A stretch of DNA of 64,000 nucleotides, taken from contig NAVB01000095.1 of NCBI GenBank assembly GCA_002179805.1, positions 62,001 through 126,000 on the forward strand, written 5' to 3'. Made by a program: the position numbers and the translations under genes. Every line of letters begins with the position of its first letter. Position 1 is the first letter of the stretch. This stretch comes from Acanthamoeba lenticulata. Its lineage: Eukaryota > Discosea > Longamoebia > Acanthamoebidae. Shown piece by piece: positions 1-10,239 of this stretch. The notes under the pieces were generated by a model. That model had not been told where the DNA came from. It saw only the letters and a list, made by a program, of their open reading frames with translations, and searched no databases.

Positions 1-777
1 CGCATTCGCGCAGTTGATCGCTGTAAGAGTCCTCGATGTAAGAGCGCAGCTCGAGCATTGTTCGCACACCAAGTGCCGTGTGGTTTCTGCAAGTCAAGTT
101 TCACCAGGCCGAAGCCACGGGTTTGCACCATCAGAAAGATACCAAGAACCGGAGGACACAACAGGCCACCGCACCGCTTTGGTTCGCTGAGCCAGTGATC
201 AGCAATGAAGGCGGCGCGCGTGTCGTGAGCCTCACCAGGGGACAGTCCCGACGGGACAGCATGGCTGACCTGGCCTGAGTTGATCATGCCGCCTGAGCTT
301 ATGATGGCTTCGATCTGTTACACCGTGGCGAAGCAAGCAGGATAAGAAGCTAAGCGCAAGAAGCAAGCAAACGATGGACGTGCCAGCTTCTTGAGGAAGT
401 CAATCTCACGGTCACTGTAGGAAGCAGCGAGTTTGGCGGCGTCGTCTGCTCGCATGTTGGCAATGCCGTACCACACTGCACCGGTCTGGTCCTCGACCAC
501 TCGCCTAATCTCGAGCCACATGAAGTGCATGTTGTGATTGATTGTCGCAATCGTAGCGTCAAAATCAAGCCCTCTTACTGCACAACGAAAAAAATCAGTA
601 GGTGACATCTCCACTTTTGGAAAAGGAGGGAGTGCCTTTAACATGCTCGCATATCTGCAGCAATTTGTTGCGCACGACTGGTTCCTTCTCAATGCGACAG
701 TCAACAAAGTACTGCAGCAGCATTCGGTGCACATCCGTCATACGGTGTTCTCCTGCCTCTACTCCATCTGCCTCCAT
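1..777 (-). CDS. NSMCE1: NSMCE1 (Nse1), SMC5/6 complex subunit, 3' part beyond window
   Basis: This is the N-terminal part of a homologue of NSE1, the winged-helix/RING subunit of the SMC5/6 DNA-repair complex in the nucleus. The first exon carries MTDVHRMLLQYF, close to the human start region MTDVHRRFLQ. The next exon (about 570 down to 390) has the conserved stretch around MHFMWLEIRRVVEDQTG. At the left edge TMLELRSYIEDSYSD matches the region just before the RING in family members. The zinc-binding RING itself lies outside the window. I chose ATG 777 because it gives about 12 residues before MTDVH, as in animals; ATG 741 is the alternative. At least three introns are needed, one of them only about 38 nt. 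The gene is head-to-head with the His-rich gene at 1111. Confidence 0.85.
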
Positions 778-1110
778 CTTCTCCCAGATTAATCTTGCCG
801 TTGGTATCGGTGCAGGGGCTTCGACTCCCGCCACCGCCAACAGCAGGCTTCATGAAAAGAAAACAAATTCTTTGAGAAGATGACGAGGAAAATCCCTACT
901 TCCTTTTCCCCGACACTGGTCGAATGGACCTGTCGGGTTCCGCTTCGCTGCTTTGTTGGCCCCGCAAAGTCCAGCCGACAGTTGTTTCTATCCCACCAGC
1001 GCAAACTCGTAACCGACAAAGGTGAGGTTTATGTTACATCTTGAATCCTTTGGCCACCCTCGCTCATCTCGCACCAATTCTTTCTTCATTTAGAAACTCT
1101 CTTGATACAA
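778..1110. promoter_or_regulatory. Divergent intergenic region, probable shared promoter and 5'UTR intron
   Basis: This 333-bp gap separates two divergent start codons and contains no supported ORF. On the plus strand a plausible 5'UTR intron runs from a GTGAGG donor at 1022 to a pyrimidine-rich tract ending in AG at 1093, placing the acceptor 17 bases before the ATG of the His-rich gene. I see no recognisable core promoter motif. The shared-promoter role is inferred from orientation only. Confidence 0.35.
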
Positions 1111-1775
1111 ATGGGTCACCACGGGCTTTTTGGACACCTCCTCGGTCATCACCACCACCACGGCCATGGTCACGGCCATGACCATCATCACCACCACGGG
1201 CATGGTCACGGCCACGGCCACGGCCACGGTCATGGCCACCACGGCCACGGTCACGGCCACGAGCACGTTACTGTGGTTCACCACGCCCCTCCGCCGGTCC
1301 ACCACGCCCCTCCTCCGGTCCACCACGCTCCCCCTCCCGGTACGGCTTGTTCATACCGCCTCCGGTCCAACGGGCCAATGCGCGTCTCTGTGTCTCGTTA
1401 TTGGAGTCGACAAAATTGGCTCACGGAGGCCTTTCCCGTGTTGTCTTTGCTGCAGGCTACGCCCACGCGCCGCCGGCCTATGGCGCCCCGCCCCAGCACT
1501 ACGGCATGGCTCCCCCGGCTCAGCCCTACGGCATGCCCGCCTACCCGCCTCAGCCGTACGTCCGCCTCACAACAGCTTTCGCTGCGAGCCCTTTTGTCTG
1601 GTGTTAACGGCGTTGGTTTGTTCTGCTTGTCGGTCGCAGGGCCACGACGGTCGTGATTGAGAGCCACGGCCACGGCCATGGTCACCACCACGGCCACGGG
1701 CACCACCATGGTCACGGTCACCATCACGGCCACGGTCACCACCACGGCCATGGCCACCACGGTCACCACCACTAG
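1111..1775 (+). CDS. Histidine-rich (HG-repeat) protein, likely metal-binding
   Basis: A small three-exon gene. Exon 1 encodes MGHHGLFGHLLG followed by His/Gly alternation (HGHGHG blocks) and three VHHAPPP repeats. Exon 2 (from about 1456) encodes a Pro/Tyr/Ala-rich core with repeated QPYGMP-like units. Exon 3 (from about 1640) encodes ATTVVIESHG and a second long His/Gly block ending in HHH at 1772. The donor at 1557 (GTACGT) and the acceptor at 1640 keep the frame. Such His density suits Zn/Ni/Cu buffering, but no catalytic domain is visible and function is unknown. There is no signal peptide or membrane segment. Minus-strand Val-rich ORFs here are shadows of the His codons. Confidence 0.7.
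1138..1262 (+). repeat. CAC/GGC/CAT codon repeat tract (first His block)
   Basis: An imperfect 6-bp unit (GGCCAC/GGTCAC/GGCCAT) is repeated through exon 1 of the His-rich gene. A second block in exon 3 covers about 1665-1772. The two blocks are similar enough to recombine, so length variation between strains is likely. Confidence 0.7.
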
Positions 1776-2043
1776 AACGTGTCACCACGCCTTGGCAGAG
1801 GGTCGGGGGGTGATTCGAGTGTAAACATGTTAGTGCCCAACGAAAGGCCAAACGTGAGGGGCTCACGTAGCGTGCAACACAGACATAAAAATAACACTTT
1901 CGTCGTTCTTTCATTCTTTGCCTGTCTCTGTCATCGGCCTTCCTGCCTCTTTCCCTCTTGGACTGCCGGAAACTCAAACGCTCTTTCGCGCCCCAGCACA
2001 GTATCGATTCACATCGATTTTGAACACATAATTGCGGTGCCCA

Positions 2044-4032
2044 ATGCGACGGCAGACGTCGAGGGAAGCGCCTCATCGACGATGGCGCAGCAGCTGGGTG
2101 CTGCTCGCGTTCGCTTGCCTCAGTGCCGTGGCGCTCACAACCTTTTTCCTCGGCAGCTTGCGACTGCCGTCCTTCCCTTCTCAGTCTCCCTCTGCACTCC
2201 GCCCATTTGAGTTCTTTGTTGCTGCCTCTTCTTCTTCTCCAGCTCCTCTTCCTGCCACCTCGCCCCCGCCCAGCAAGGCCTGGGCACCTCTCGTCGCCGC
2301 CCATTGCATTCAAGTACGCTCTCTGCGCCACACATTGGCGCATGGCCTCGTGAAGGTCTCATGAAACAACGCCTGATCGATGTTGTGGTGCACAGGGCAC
2401 ACCAGTCTCAACGAGCCGGTGGGCCAAGGACTGCATTACCGACGAGCGCGTGCTCGAGGAAACTCAGCTGCGCTTCCCGCCCTTCACATTGCCCATGCCT
2501 CGTTTTGTCTCTTCTCAGGTTCTCCTTCTCCTCCAGCCTCTTCTTCTTCTTCGCTCACGTGAGCCGCTTACATCGCCGACGCACAGGGCCGGGAATGGTT
2601 CTTGAAGCTCGACGTGGTGCAGGAGTACCTCACCGCCTCTCAACAGTGCTTCCAGCAACCGCCGCCGGCTGCCGGGCTGTGCCCGCCCCTCGCCGGCCTC
2701 TCGCCCGACGACGTATGTGCTTGGCGCTCTTTCCGCTCTCTTCCCACTTGTCCTGCTCCCGCCTACGTGGTCGCTCACCGACGCGCATTCGTGCAGGTGA
2801 TCGCCTTCTGGACCGACAAGTTTGTTACGGGCAGGAACCTGGTGTTGGCCAACGGTGCGTTCCCACGCCCCGCATGTGCATGGCCACGCCGCAGACACCG
2901 GCACCCAAGTGGTGAGGCTCACGCGCGGCTCACCACAGGCTCGTTCGGGCAGTACCAGGGGTGCTCGTGGGGCACGGCCTACGATACGTACCTCAAGGAG
3001 TACCCGGCTTTCCACGGCAAGACCCCGCAGCGCTGGGCGAAGCTCGCGCCCATGATCGTCGTTCAGGGCTGGAGCTTCCAGCACTTGATCGACGGCGTGC
3101 TCCCGCGGCTGATGCAGGCCTGGGAAGTGCTGCAGGCCGACCCCAACATCACCGTCCTTGTGGACTACAACCTATCTCGATTCCCGGTCGTCCAGCGCAT
3201 TTGGGAGCACCTCCTGCCGGCCGACCGTCTGATCGTGTTCAACCCACAAACCATCTTCCAGTACAGCAACTCTCTCCTTCGATGGATCGCCCTTTTTCTT
3301 CGTCTGACAAGACCGCCTGCCGGCGCAGAGGCCAGCTGTGGTACCAGTCGTGCCAGTCGCCGCCGTTTCACCCGTACCTGTGGAAGAAGATGCGCGAGCT
3401 CTTTGGCTACAGGGAGCTCGACTTCAACGAGCGCAACACCATCGTCTACCTCGGTCCGTTTCCCACGTTTCTTGTTATCTTCTTTGGTATCCCAAAGTTG
3501 ACGTGTGTGCGATCATGGTACAGGGCGAGGGTCGAAGAGCGGCGCGACGTTCAACAGCGGGCGGTCGGTCGTGAACGAGGACTCGTTTCTAGAGGGCCTC
3601 GAGGCCTTTGTCGCGCGGCGCAACCGTGAGCGGGAGGCCGCGGGCCGTCAGGATCGGCTCGAGCTGGTCGTGTTCAACCACGCCAACTATCCCACGCTCA
3701 ATGACACGATCAAGTTCTTCAACCGGGCCAAGGTGTTGATCGGTGCGCGCCTCTGCTCTCCCTATCATCTTGTTCGTTTTGGTCTGATTTTGCGAGCGCC
3801 ACCATGACCAGGGCCACACGGGGGCTCGTTCTACAACATGCTATTTGCGCCAAGCCGCACGCTTGTGATCGAGTTCATGCCCAGCCTTCCGACGGCCAAC
3901 CTGATCATGTGGCAGCAGGCCACCATGCTCGATCACACCTACTACCTCCTTCCCAGTTCCCCGTACATGGGCAACATTGAGGTTGACGTGAGTGCCATCC
4001 TCGACATCTTCGAGCAAGAGGTACCCACATAA
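2044..4032 (+). CDS. Family 61 glycosyltransferase (DUF563), type II membrane protein
   Basis: The protein starts MRRQTSREAPHRRWRSS, then one hydrophobic segment (about residues 18-38): a Golgi type II signal anchor with a basic cytosolic end. The luminal part spans several exons. It contains the GT61 core: a WS.QHLIDGVLPRL segment (about 3070-3110), VLVDYN (about 3160), QLWYQS (about 3340), LELVVFNH (about 3660) and the terminal HGGSFYNMLF motif (about 3825-3845) with IEFMP. GT61 enzymes transfer sugars such as GlcNAc or xylose to glycoproteins or glycans; here the substrate is unknown, possibly surface or cyst-wall glycoproteins (inference). About seven introns are present with ordinary GT-AG borders. 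The gene ends 135 bp before the tRNA gene. Confidence 0.8.
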
Positions 4033-4167
4033 AGTTTTGTTTTCAAATTGCTCCTGGCCACTGCTGGCTCGCCCACACTGGAAAGGTGACGCAGCCAGAG
4101 GATCCTCCTGATACAGCAAGAACCCTAGCTATCTACCATTAACTTTTCTAGCCAAGTGTAACAAGAG

Positions 4168-4249
4168 GACGTTGTGGCCGAGTGGTTAAGGTGCCTCGCT
4201 GCTAACGAGGTGGGGTTTCCCCGCGCAGGTTCGAATCCTGCCAACGTCG
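4168..4249 (+). tRNA. tRNA-Ser(GCU)
   Basis: The 82-nt class II tRNA folds cleanly. The acceptor stem GACGTTG pairs with CAACGTC (4242-4248). The anticodon stem CCTCG/CGAGG encloses the loop CTGCTAA, with anticodon GCT at 4201-4203. A long variable arm (TGGGGTTTCCCCGCG) and the T arm GGTTCGAATCC follow. The discriminator base is G, as usual for serine. A-box (TGGCCGAGTGG) and B-box internal promoter elements are intact. There is no intron and CCA is not encoded. Confidence 0.97.
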
Positions 4250-4453
4250 ATCCTTTTTCTTCACTTGTGCGAAGTGAACTTGGCCTGCTCGCCATGTGAC
4301 CGGCTCTGTCCAGCTCGTTCTCCCAGTCAGGGCCTGATTGTCCTGGCCAGTAGCAAGTCTAGGAGGCGCTGTGGCAGACGAACCTCTCTTGCAGTCCGTC
4401 GCCTCCTTGAGAAATTTGTTGTATTTATTCTCTATTTTTTGTTTTTTTTTGTT

Positions 4454-7400
4454 TTACGGGTCTGGTGTTGCGTGGGCTTGCAAACGGCGCAGCTTACGCT
4501 CGAGGACGCTGCTTGTCGTGGTCATCCACTGAAGCGCGCTGAGGCTGTTGTTCAGGATCTCCTCCAGCTCCGCCACTTCATACTCGTGGGCCGCGCGCTG
4601 ATAGATCACCCCGTCATTGAACTCGTCGACGAGACGCTTGAGCTCCTTCCCCACGTCGTGCAGGCCAGCGTCGACTTCCTTAGCGGACTGGTAGCTCGCA
4701 TCTCGCTGTGCCTCCGCGTCCGCCGCCGCTGCCGACACCGCGTAGGAGCTGTCCAGCTCGTTCTCGCTGAAAGCGTAGTGAGCCTGCTCCTCCAACTCCT
4801 GCAGGAGCTCATGGAACTGCATCTGGTGCTGTTTATGTGTGCGAACGTGCATGTGCGTGTGCGTGTGGGTTAACGCAGCGCGAGCGCGTTCACTGCCGAC
4901 AAAGAGGCGGCGTACATGATGAATGAGGTCGAGGCCCTTGTCGACTTCGGCCTGCGCCAGCGACACCCGGTCGATCGTGCTTGCCAGCTCCCCGAGCTGC
5001 ACGTATGACGAGCCGCCCCATGTGAGCCACTGACCGGAGTCACAAGTCGAAGGGGAGGGGGACGTACCGACTTATCGATGCCCGCAGAGACGTTGTCGAG
5101 CTTGACCACCGTCTGGGCGTCCCGGTGGAGACTCGTCACGCGCGCAACGAGCTCCTCCTCCCACCCGCGCAGCAGCTGGTCCAGCGGCAGGCCCCGTGCC
5201 AGGCGATGCAGGTCCGGATTGACCCAGTTTGGCGGCAGCTCGTCCGGCGCTGGCGCCGGAGCCGGCGCGACGGCCGGCGTCCTCTGCGGTGAAGCGGCAG
5301 CGGTCGCGGCCTGCGACTGTGCGGCTCTGCTGGATGGTGCCGACATGGGCCCGGCCGAGAAGGGCGCAGCGCCAGGCCCAGGGCCGCCAGCCGAAGCGCC
5401 GCTGGGAGCTGCACCGGGGCCTGCCCCTGGGCCGGCGGCGTTGGAGCCGTTGATGATCTGCTCGACCTTCTCGATGCGGGCGACGAGCATGGCCTTGAGG
5501 TGGACCATGTTGTGCGGCCGGAAGGGCGCGCGGTCATCGCCGCCCTCGCGGGCGGTGACCTCTTGGACGTACTTGCCCAGGAAGGCCAAAAGACCGCGCA
5601 CGACGGGCACTTCGCGGTCGAATTCGCGCTGCAGACGCTCGAGGTCGACCCCGAGGCGGCCCAGAAAGGCCTGATTGAGCAGCTCCACGCGCTCCATCGG
5701 CAGCTCGCGGCCCTCGCCGACCTCCAGCTGCAACCGCCGCTCGGCGTCGGCGGCCCAGCTCAGCGCCTCCTTTAGCGTGTGGACCAGCCGCACGGCCACA
5801 TGCCGGATCTCGTCCCGCTTCTGCGCCATCATCTTCTCCGCTGCCGCCGACGGTGGCGCCGATGGACCCGATGGCGACGACGATGTTGGCGGTTGCGGCT
5901 GCGGCTGCTGCGCCGGTGGGGTCGAAGCGACGGCGACGGCGGTCGCGGCAGGCGCCGAGCGGGGGGCCGTCGCTGAAGGCGACCCGCCAGACACCGGACT
6001 GCCGGCAACAGGCGAGGCCGAGTGGCCAGCCCCGCCGGCGAGGCTGCGGCGGGCGGTGATGATCGGCCGGCGCGCTGCTGGCGCAGCGGCAGCGGCAGCG
6101 GGGGCGGGAGCGGCGGTGGGCGCAGGAGCGTGCGCCGGGTGGCCGTCGCCCGCATCGTCCTCGTCCTCGTCGTCCTCCCAGCCGGCTTTGCGCCGGTCGA
6201 GGAGCTGGCGGACCATCTGGACGACGCGGTCGCTGAGCTGGTCGTCCTTGACCAGCTCGATCAGCGCGCCGTAGATGCTCTCGGTCTCCTCGCCCACCTC
6301 GACGGCCTCCTCGCGCGAGCTGAAGTAGGGCGGCGCGCACTTGCCGGCGACGACGGCGTCCTCTGTCGCATAGTCGAGCGTAGGGCCGGCCAGCCTAAGG
6401 CCGCGGCAGCAGAGCTCGGCCGTCTCGGCCTGGTCGACGCACTGGGTCAGCAGTCGCACGAGGTTGGCCGAGGGCAGCATCCCACAGTTGTACAGCTCGG
6501 CGGCGAACTCGATGGCGCCCAGCGCGCGCAGTCGCAGCTCCTTCCGCTCGGCCTCGGAGGCGCTTTCCCCCTCTTCGCTGTCGGCGACGGCTTCGAGGTA
6601 GTCCTCCACTGTCGTCTCGCAGCTCTCGAACAAGCACTGGTCCAGGCTCTCCTAAAATTAAATAAATAATAAATAATTAATTAAAATCAAAGAATATTAT
6701 CACAAAACTATTTATTGTTGAAGTAAATAAATAAATAAATAAAATATCACAGAATTGAAAGACGTGGTACCTGCTCAAACGCAGGACAAAGCGGGAGAAT
6801 GACGCGGCAGGCCTGCGCGTAGATGTCGCCGTAGTTGGGCTCGTCGAGCGCCTTCTCGAAGACGGTTGATGCGAATTCCCAGAGCATGCGCCCGTCTTCC
6901 AGGCCCCGCCCGCACAGGCCTTGCTTCCCTGTGAGAACAACACAAACGCGTGAATAATTCGAAATACTCTGGTCCTCTAAACAGATTTGGTTGTTGAGCG
7001 CACCGTCGTGGACGCATCGGCCGGTCACATGGTCGGCCAGCTCGCGCACCATCGGCTCAAAGTTGCGCGGCCCGATCTTGTTCAGGATCCTGTCCTCCCG
7101 CCGGTCCCCGAAACACAAGTCAGCCCATCGCGTGACGCATCTCGTACGGGGAAGAAAGAGAGAGAAAGAGGGAGCCAGAGGCGACGCACTGCGTGGTGCA
7201 ACGCAGGAGGTGGTTAAAGGTCTCTGCGTAGTCCTCGGCCGACGCCGGGTCGCCTGCGGCCGCTCGGCCGCTCATCTCGCCCTGCTGCGCCGCCGCCGCT
7301 GCCGCCGCCGACGACGGTGACCAAGCGCCAGCGCCGGTGCCAGGAGGCAAGGCCGAGGCGGGAGGCTGCCGGGCAGGGCTGCCAGCATGGGCAGGACTCG

Positions 7401-7819
7401 CACTAAAGGAAGATGACGATTGCGATTGCGATTGCGATTGCGATGGCGATGATGATGAGGACGGGTTGGGGAAGGTGAACAGTGACGTCGAAGCAACGGA
7501 AGAGGCCGCCGACGAAGGCGGCGGGCCGAAGGAGAAGGCCGGTGAAGAGGCAGAGGAGGTGAAAGAGGGCGGCGCGGCCGATGCCGACGACGACGACGAG
7601 GGGAAGGAAAAGGGGAACGAAGACGAAGAAGAGGAGGATGTTGTAGACGATGACGACCCGGTCGCTGGGAAGGAGAAGGCCGGCACGCCTGACCCGCCAC
7701 CCGCAGGTGGGGAGAACGACGTTGGCGGCGCTCCGGCCGCAGGGCCGAAGCTGAAGCTAAACGGAGTCGTGCCGCTGCCAGACCCAGCAGCGGAAGGGCC
7801 CGTACCCTGTGACGTCCAT
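4454..7819 (-). CDS. Nup62/Nsp1-type nucleoporin with an embedded MIF4G domain
   Basis: I read exons at 7819-7806 (uncertain), 7774-7186, 7094-7004, 6928-6771, 6651-5068, 4996-4916 and 4828-4454, giving about 960 residues. The N-terminus is Ser/Ala/Pro-rich with FG-like units (PFSFSFG, AFSFPATG, AFSFG, LFTF). A MIF4G domain follows: DRILNKIGPRNFEPMV, an FEKALDEPNYGDIYAQ helix, RALGAIEFAAELYNCGML and LLDRRKAGWEDDEDE. After a Pro/Ala linker come the Nup62 coiled coils (DQLLRGWEEEL onward), ending LSALQWMTTTSSVLERKL, the counterpart of the human Nup62 end MDSLQWIDQNSALLQRKV. Two exons each contain both parts of a junction (FG with MIF4G start; MIF4G end with coiled coil), so this is one gene. 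The predicted place is the central channel of the nuclear pore; the start codon is the weakest point. Confidence 0.85.
7416..7446 (+). repeat. GATTGC hexamer tract in the FG region of the Nup62-like gene
   Basis: About five copies of a GATTGC/GATGGC unit. On the coding (minus) strand it encodes alternating Ser-Gln (SQSQSQSQS). It probably varies in length between strains. Confidence 0.7.
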
Positions 7820-8230
7820 GACGAGGATTGATTGGTCAGAACTGACGACGCAACAACAGAACTGATTTATGGAGATGAGAGAGGCGTGGGTACGCTCAAG
7901 GTGCCTGTGGGGATGCCGCTCTGGGCGCGCGCCAGAGACGAGCCTGAACCGCGTCGAACAGCCATGCTGTCTGGTCGTGACACCAGAAACTGTCAAAAAT
8001 GGTTGCTTCCTTGCAGAAGAAGCGTCAACTCGAAGAAACGGCAGTGCTCTATTGCGAACTGCTGGTCTCAACAGCACTTGGCGCCACCAACGTTCGAACA
8101 CAAGTGTCCCTCAGCTGAAATCTAACTTCGAAGGCTTTTCTTTTCTGGCCATTTATTGAAATGAAGTCTTTTCTTGGGCCAGGAAAAGAGGAGAAAAAAT
8201 CGCTCACAACGAGCAACAAGCAACTGGGGC
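7820..8230. promoter_or_regulatory. Divergent intergenic region between Nup62-like gene and OMA1
   Basis: This 411-bp gap between divergent starts may hold a short upstream exon of the Nup62-like gene. The FSFG frame stays open upstream to about 7870, and an acceptor-like CAG lies near 7858 on the minus strand. Otherwise nothing recognisable is seen. Promoter function is inferred from orientation. Confidence 0.3.
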
Positions 8231-10148
8231 ATGCAGCGACTGAGAGTACAAGGGGCATCGATCGGCACCATCATGCCGTTACATGCGTGCATGAGGCGAG
8301 CCGACTCTCCTGTTTCAACACTGCTGCGGCCCATGGTGGGGGGTCTGCACTCGTGGGGCGTCGCTCGCGCCTCCTCCCTGACGGTCTGGCCCTCACTTCG
8401 TCGCAGCTTGGCCACTGCGCGTGGGCCGGTCGTGGCATTGTCGGGGCCGACCGCTCTACGGCCGCGTCACTGCGGTTTCGCCCTCCCGACTACCAGTCAA
8501 GCTGCAACCAGCCGCACTGTTGTTGTCAGTGCGCAACGGCCACTCGCCCTTCAACGTCGCCACAAGAGTGGCTTCTTTCATCGCTTCCACCACCGTACGG
8601 GTCCCTGCCACGTCTATAATTTATTATTAATTAACGTAATACAAAAATATTTCGATTAATAAATAAATAAATTGTGTTTTGTGGGCAGTCAAGTCACGCA
8701 CGTTCTGGACCGAGCTGCGTAAGGAGCTCCGCAAACGACCGAAGCGGGTGGCCCTGGTTCTGGCCATCCTTGCGGCGATGCCTCTGGGCGGCTTTGCCTA
8801 CTACCAGCACCACCAGGACGTTGTGCCCCACAGCGGTTCGTGCACGCGCGCTCCAACGCGATGGGATGGATGGATGATGAAGATGGTGATTCGTGGACAG
8901 GCCGCCGTCGGCTGATGGACGTGTCGCGCGAGGAGGAGCAACGGATGGGTCTTGCCGCGTTCCACTTTGTCAAGCAGCAATACCGGGCGCAGGTCCTGCC
9001 CGACGATCACGAGGTCCGTTCCTCATGTCCTTTTCCCGGCTCTCTCTTCTTATTCCTCACCCGAAGCGCCGCATGGTGCGTGCAGGTTACGATCGCGGTC
9101 AGGCGCGTGGGCATGCGGATCATCGAACAGACGCCGCTGCAGGACCTCCACTGGGAGTTCCTGGTTCGGGCTCGCTCCCTCCTTCTCCTCTTCCTCGGCT
9201 CGCCAGTGCGCTGATCCTATCGCACATGGCCTATCATTGACAGGTCGTGGAGTCCGACGAGAAGAACGCGTTTGTGCTGCCGGGCGGCAAGGTGTGCCTC
9301 TTCACGGGCATTCTTGGGGTCACCCTGGATGATGCCGGGCTTGCCACCGTCCTCGGCCACGAGATCGGCCACGTCGTCGCCCGTACGACCGTCCCCTCGA
9401 GCAAACACACAACACGACAACACGATGACAATGCACTTGAGCTAAAGCCAACCTTCACAGGGCATGGCGCGGAGAAGTGGAGCAAGATGCGCTTCGAGCG
9501 CGCGCTCGGGTGGTTGACCGCCGTCCTCATCGCGCGAGAGGAGCCCGGGTGGCTCATCAACATGGCACGCCCATCTTATGCCTCTCTTCTCCTCTCCCCT
9601 TGCCTTCATCTTCTTGATCATCTTGAACACGCAACGATCTCACGCGTTTACCAACACTCATCAGTTCCTCACGCTGCTCCTCTCGCTCCCGTTCTCGCGC
9701 AAGACGGAGCACGAGGCCGACTACATCGGGTGCTTTCTCCATCCATCACCATCCATCTAGACAGTCATCCATCCATCCTTCCTCTCGCCTTGTTCATCTG
9801 GTGGCTCACTGCTTGTTTGCTTGCCCGCCACCAGGTTGGTGTTGATGGCGGACGCCGGCTACGACCCCACCGAGGCCGTCCATCTCTGGACTCGCTTCGC
9901 CGCCGTCCAGCCCTCTGGTCCTCCCCCCAAACCTGCTCGCGCCTTTCCATACACGCGCAGCTCCTCACACTAACGGGCGCGCAGGGCTCAAGTACTTGTC
10001 GACGCACCCACCAAGCGCGGACCGCATCGTGCGGCTGCAGAAGTGGCTCCCCGAAGCGCTTGTCGCCTACCGCGCGCGCCTCCCGCTCGCCCCTCCCGCC
10101 TCCCCGCCTTCGGAGGCGCCTTCGTCCTCCCGCCGCTGGTGGTGGTGA
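8231..10148 (+). CDS. OMA1: OMA1-type mitochondrial inner-membrane metalloendopeptidase
   Basis: An M48-family zinc protease of mitochondrial quality control; animal OMA1 cuts OPA1 under stress. Exon 1 encodes a long Arg/Ser/Ala-rich, acid-poor N-terminus typical of a mitochondrial presequence. Exon 2 (about 8690-8834) has a basic stretch (ELRKELRKRPKR) and one transmembrane segment ending GGFAYYQ. Catalytic parts are NAFVLPGGKVCLFTG, the zinc motif HEIGH (about 9359-9373) followed by VVARHGAEK across an intron, and SRKTEHEADYIG (about 9700-9730) with the third zinc ligand Glu. MADAGYDPTEAV and STHPPSADRI complete the family pattern. The stop at 10146 lies 91 bp from the end of the converging neighbour. 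ATG 8231 is the first in-frame Met; Met at 8273 is possible. Confidence 0.9.
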
Positions 10149-10167
10149 CTTCCATATCAGGCTCTCG

Positions 10168-10205
10168 AAAAATAAAATAAAATAAAATAAAATAAAATAA
10201 AAAAA
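10168..10205 (+). repeat. AAAAT pentanucleotide tandem repeat between converging gene ends
   Basis: About seven copies of AAAAT lie just after the OMA1 stop and before the end of the converging PH-YiiX gene. It may supply A-rich cleavage or polyadenylation context for OMA1 (AATAAA occurs within it). It is a candidate microsatellite. Confidence 0.8.
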
Positions 10206-10239
10206 GCTGATGGCGGTTTTAGCAGTTGAGGAAGACGAG

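Noticed and set aside
1090..1326. Val/Ala/Met-rich minus-strand ORF
   Set aside because: It is the reverse of His/Gly codons (CAC/CAT to GTG/ATG) in the His-rich gene.
8174..8230. Upstream extension of OMA1
   Set aside because: The frame is open but has no ATG before 8231, and the added residues are not presequence-like enough to prefer a non-ATG start.
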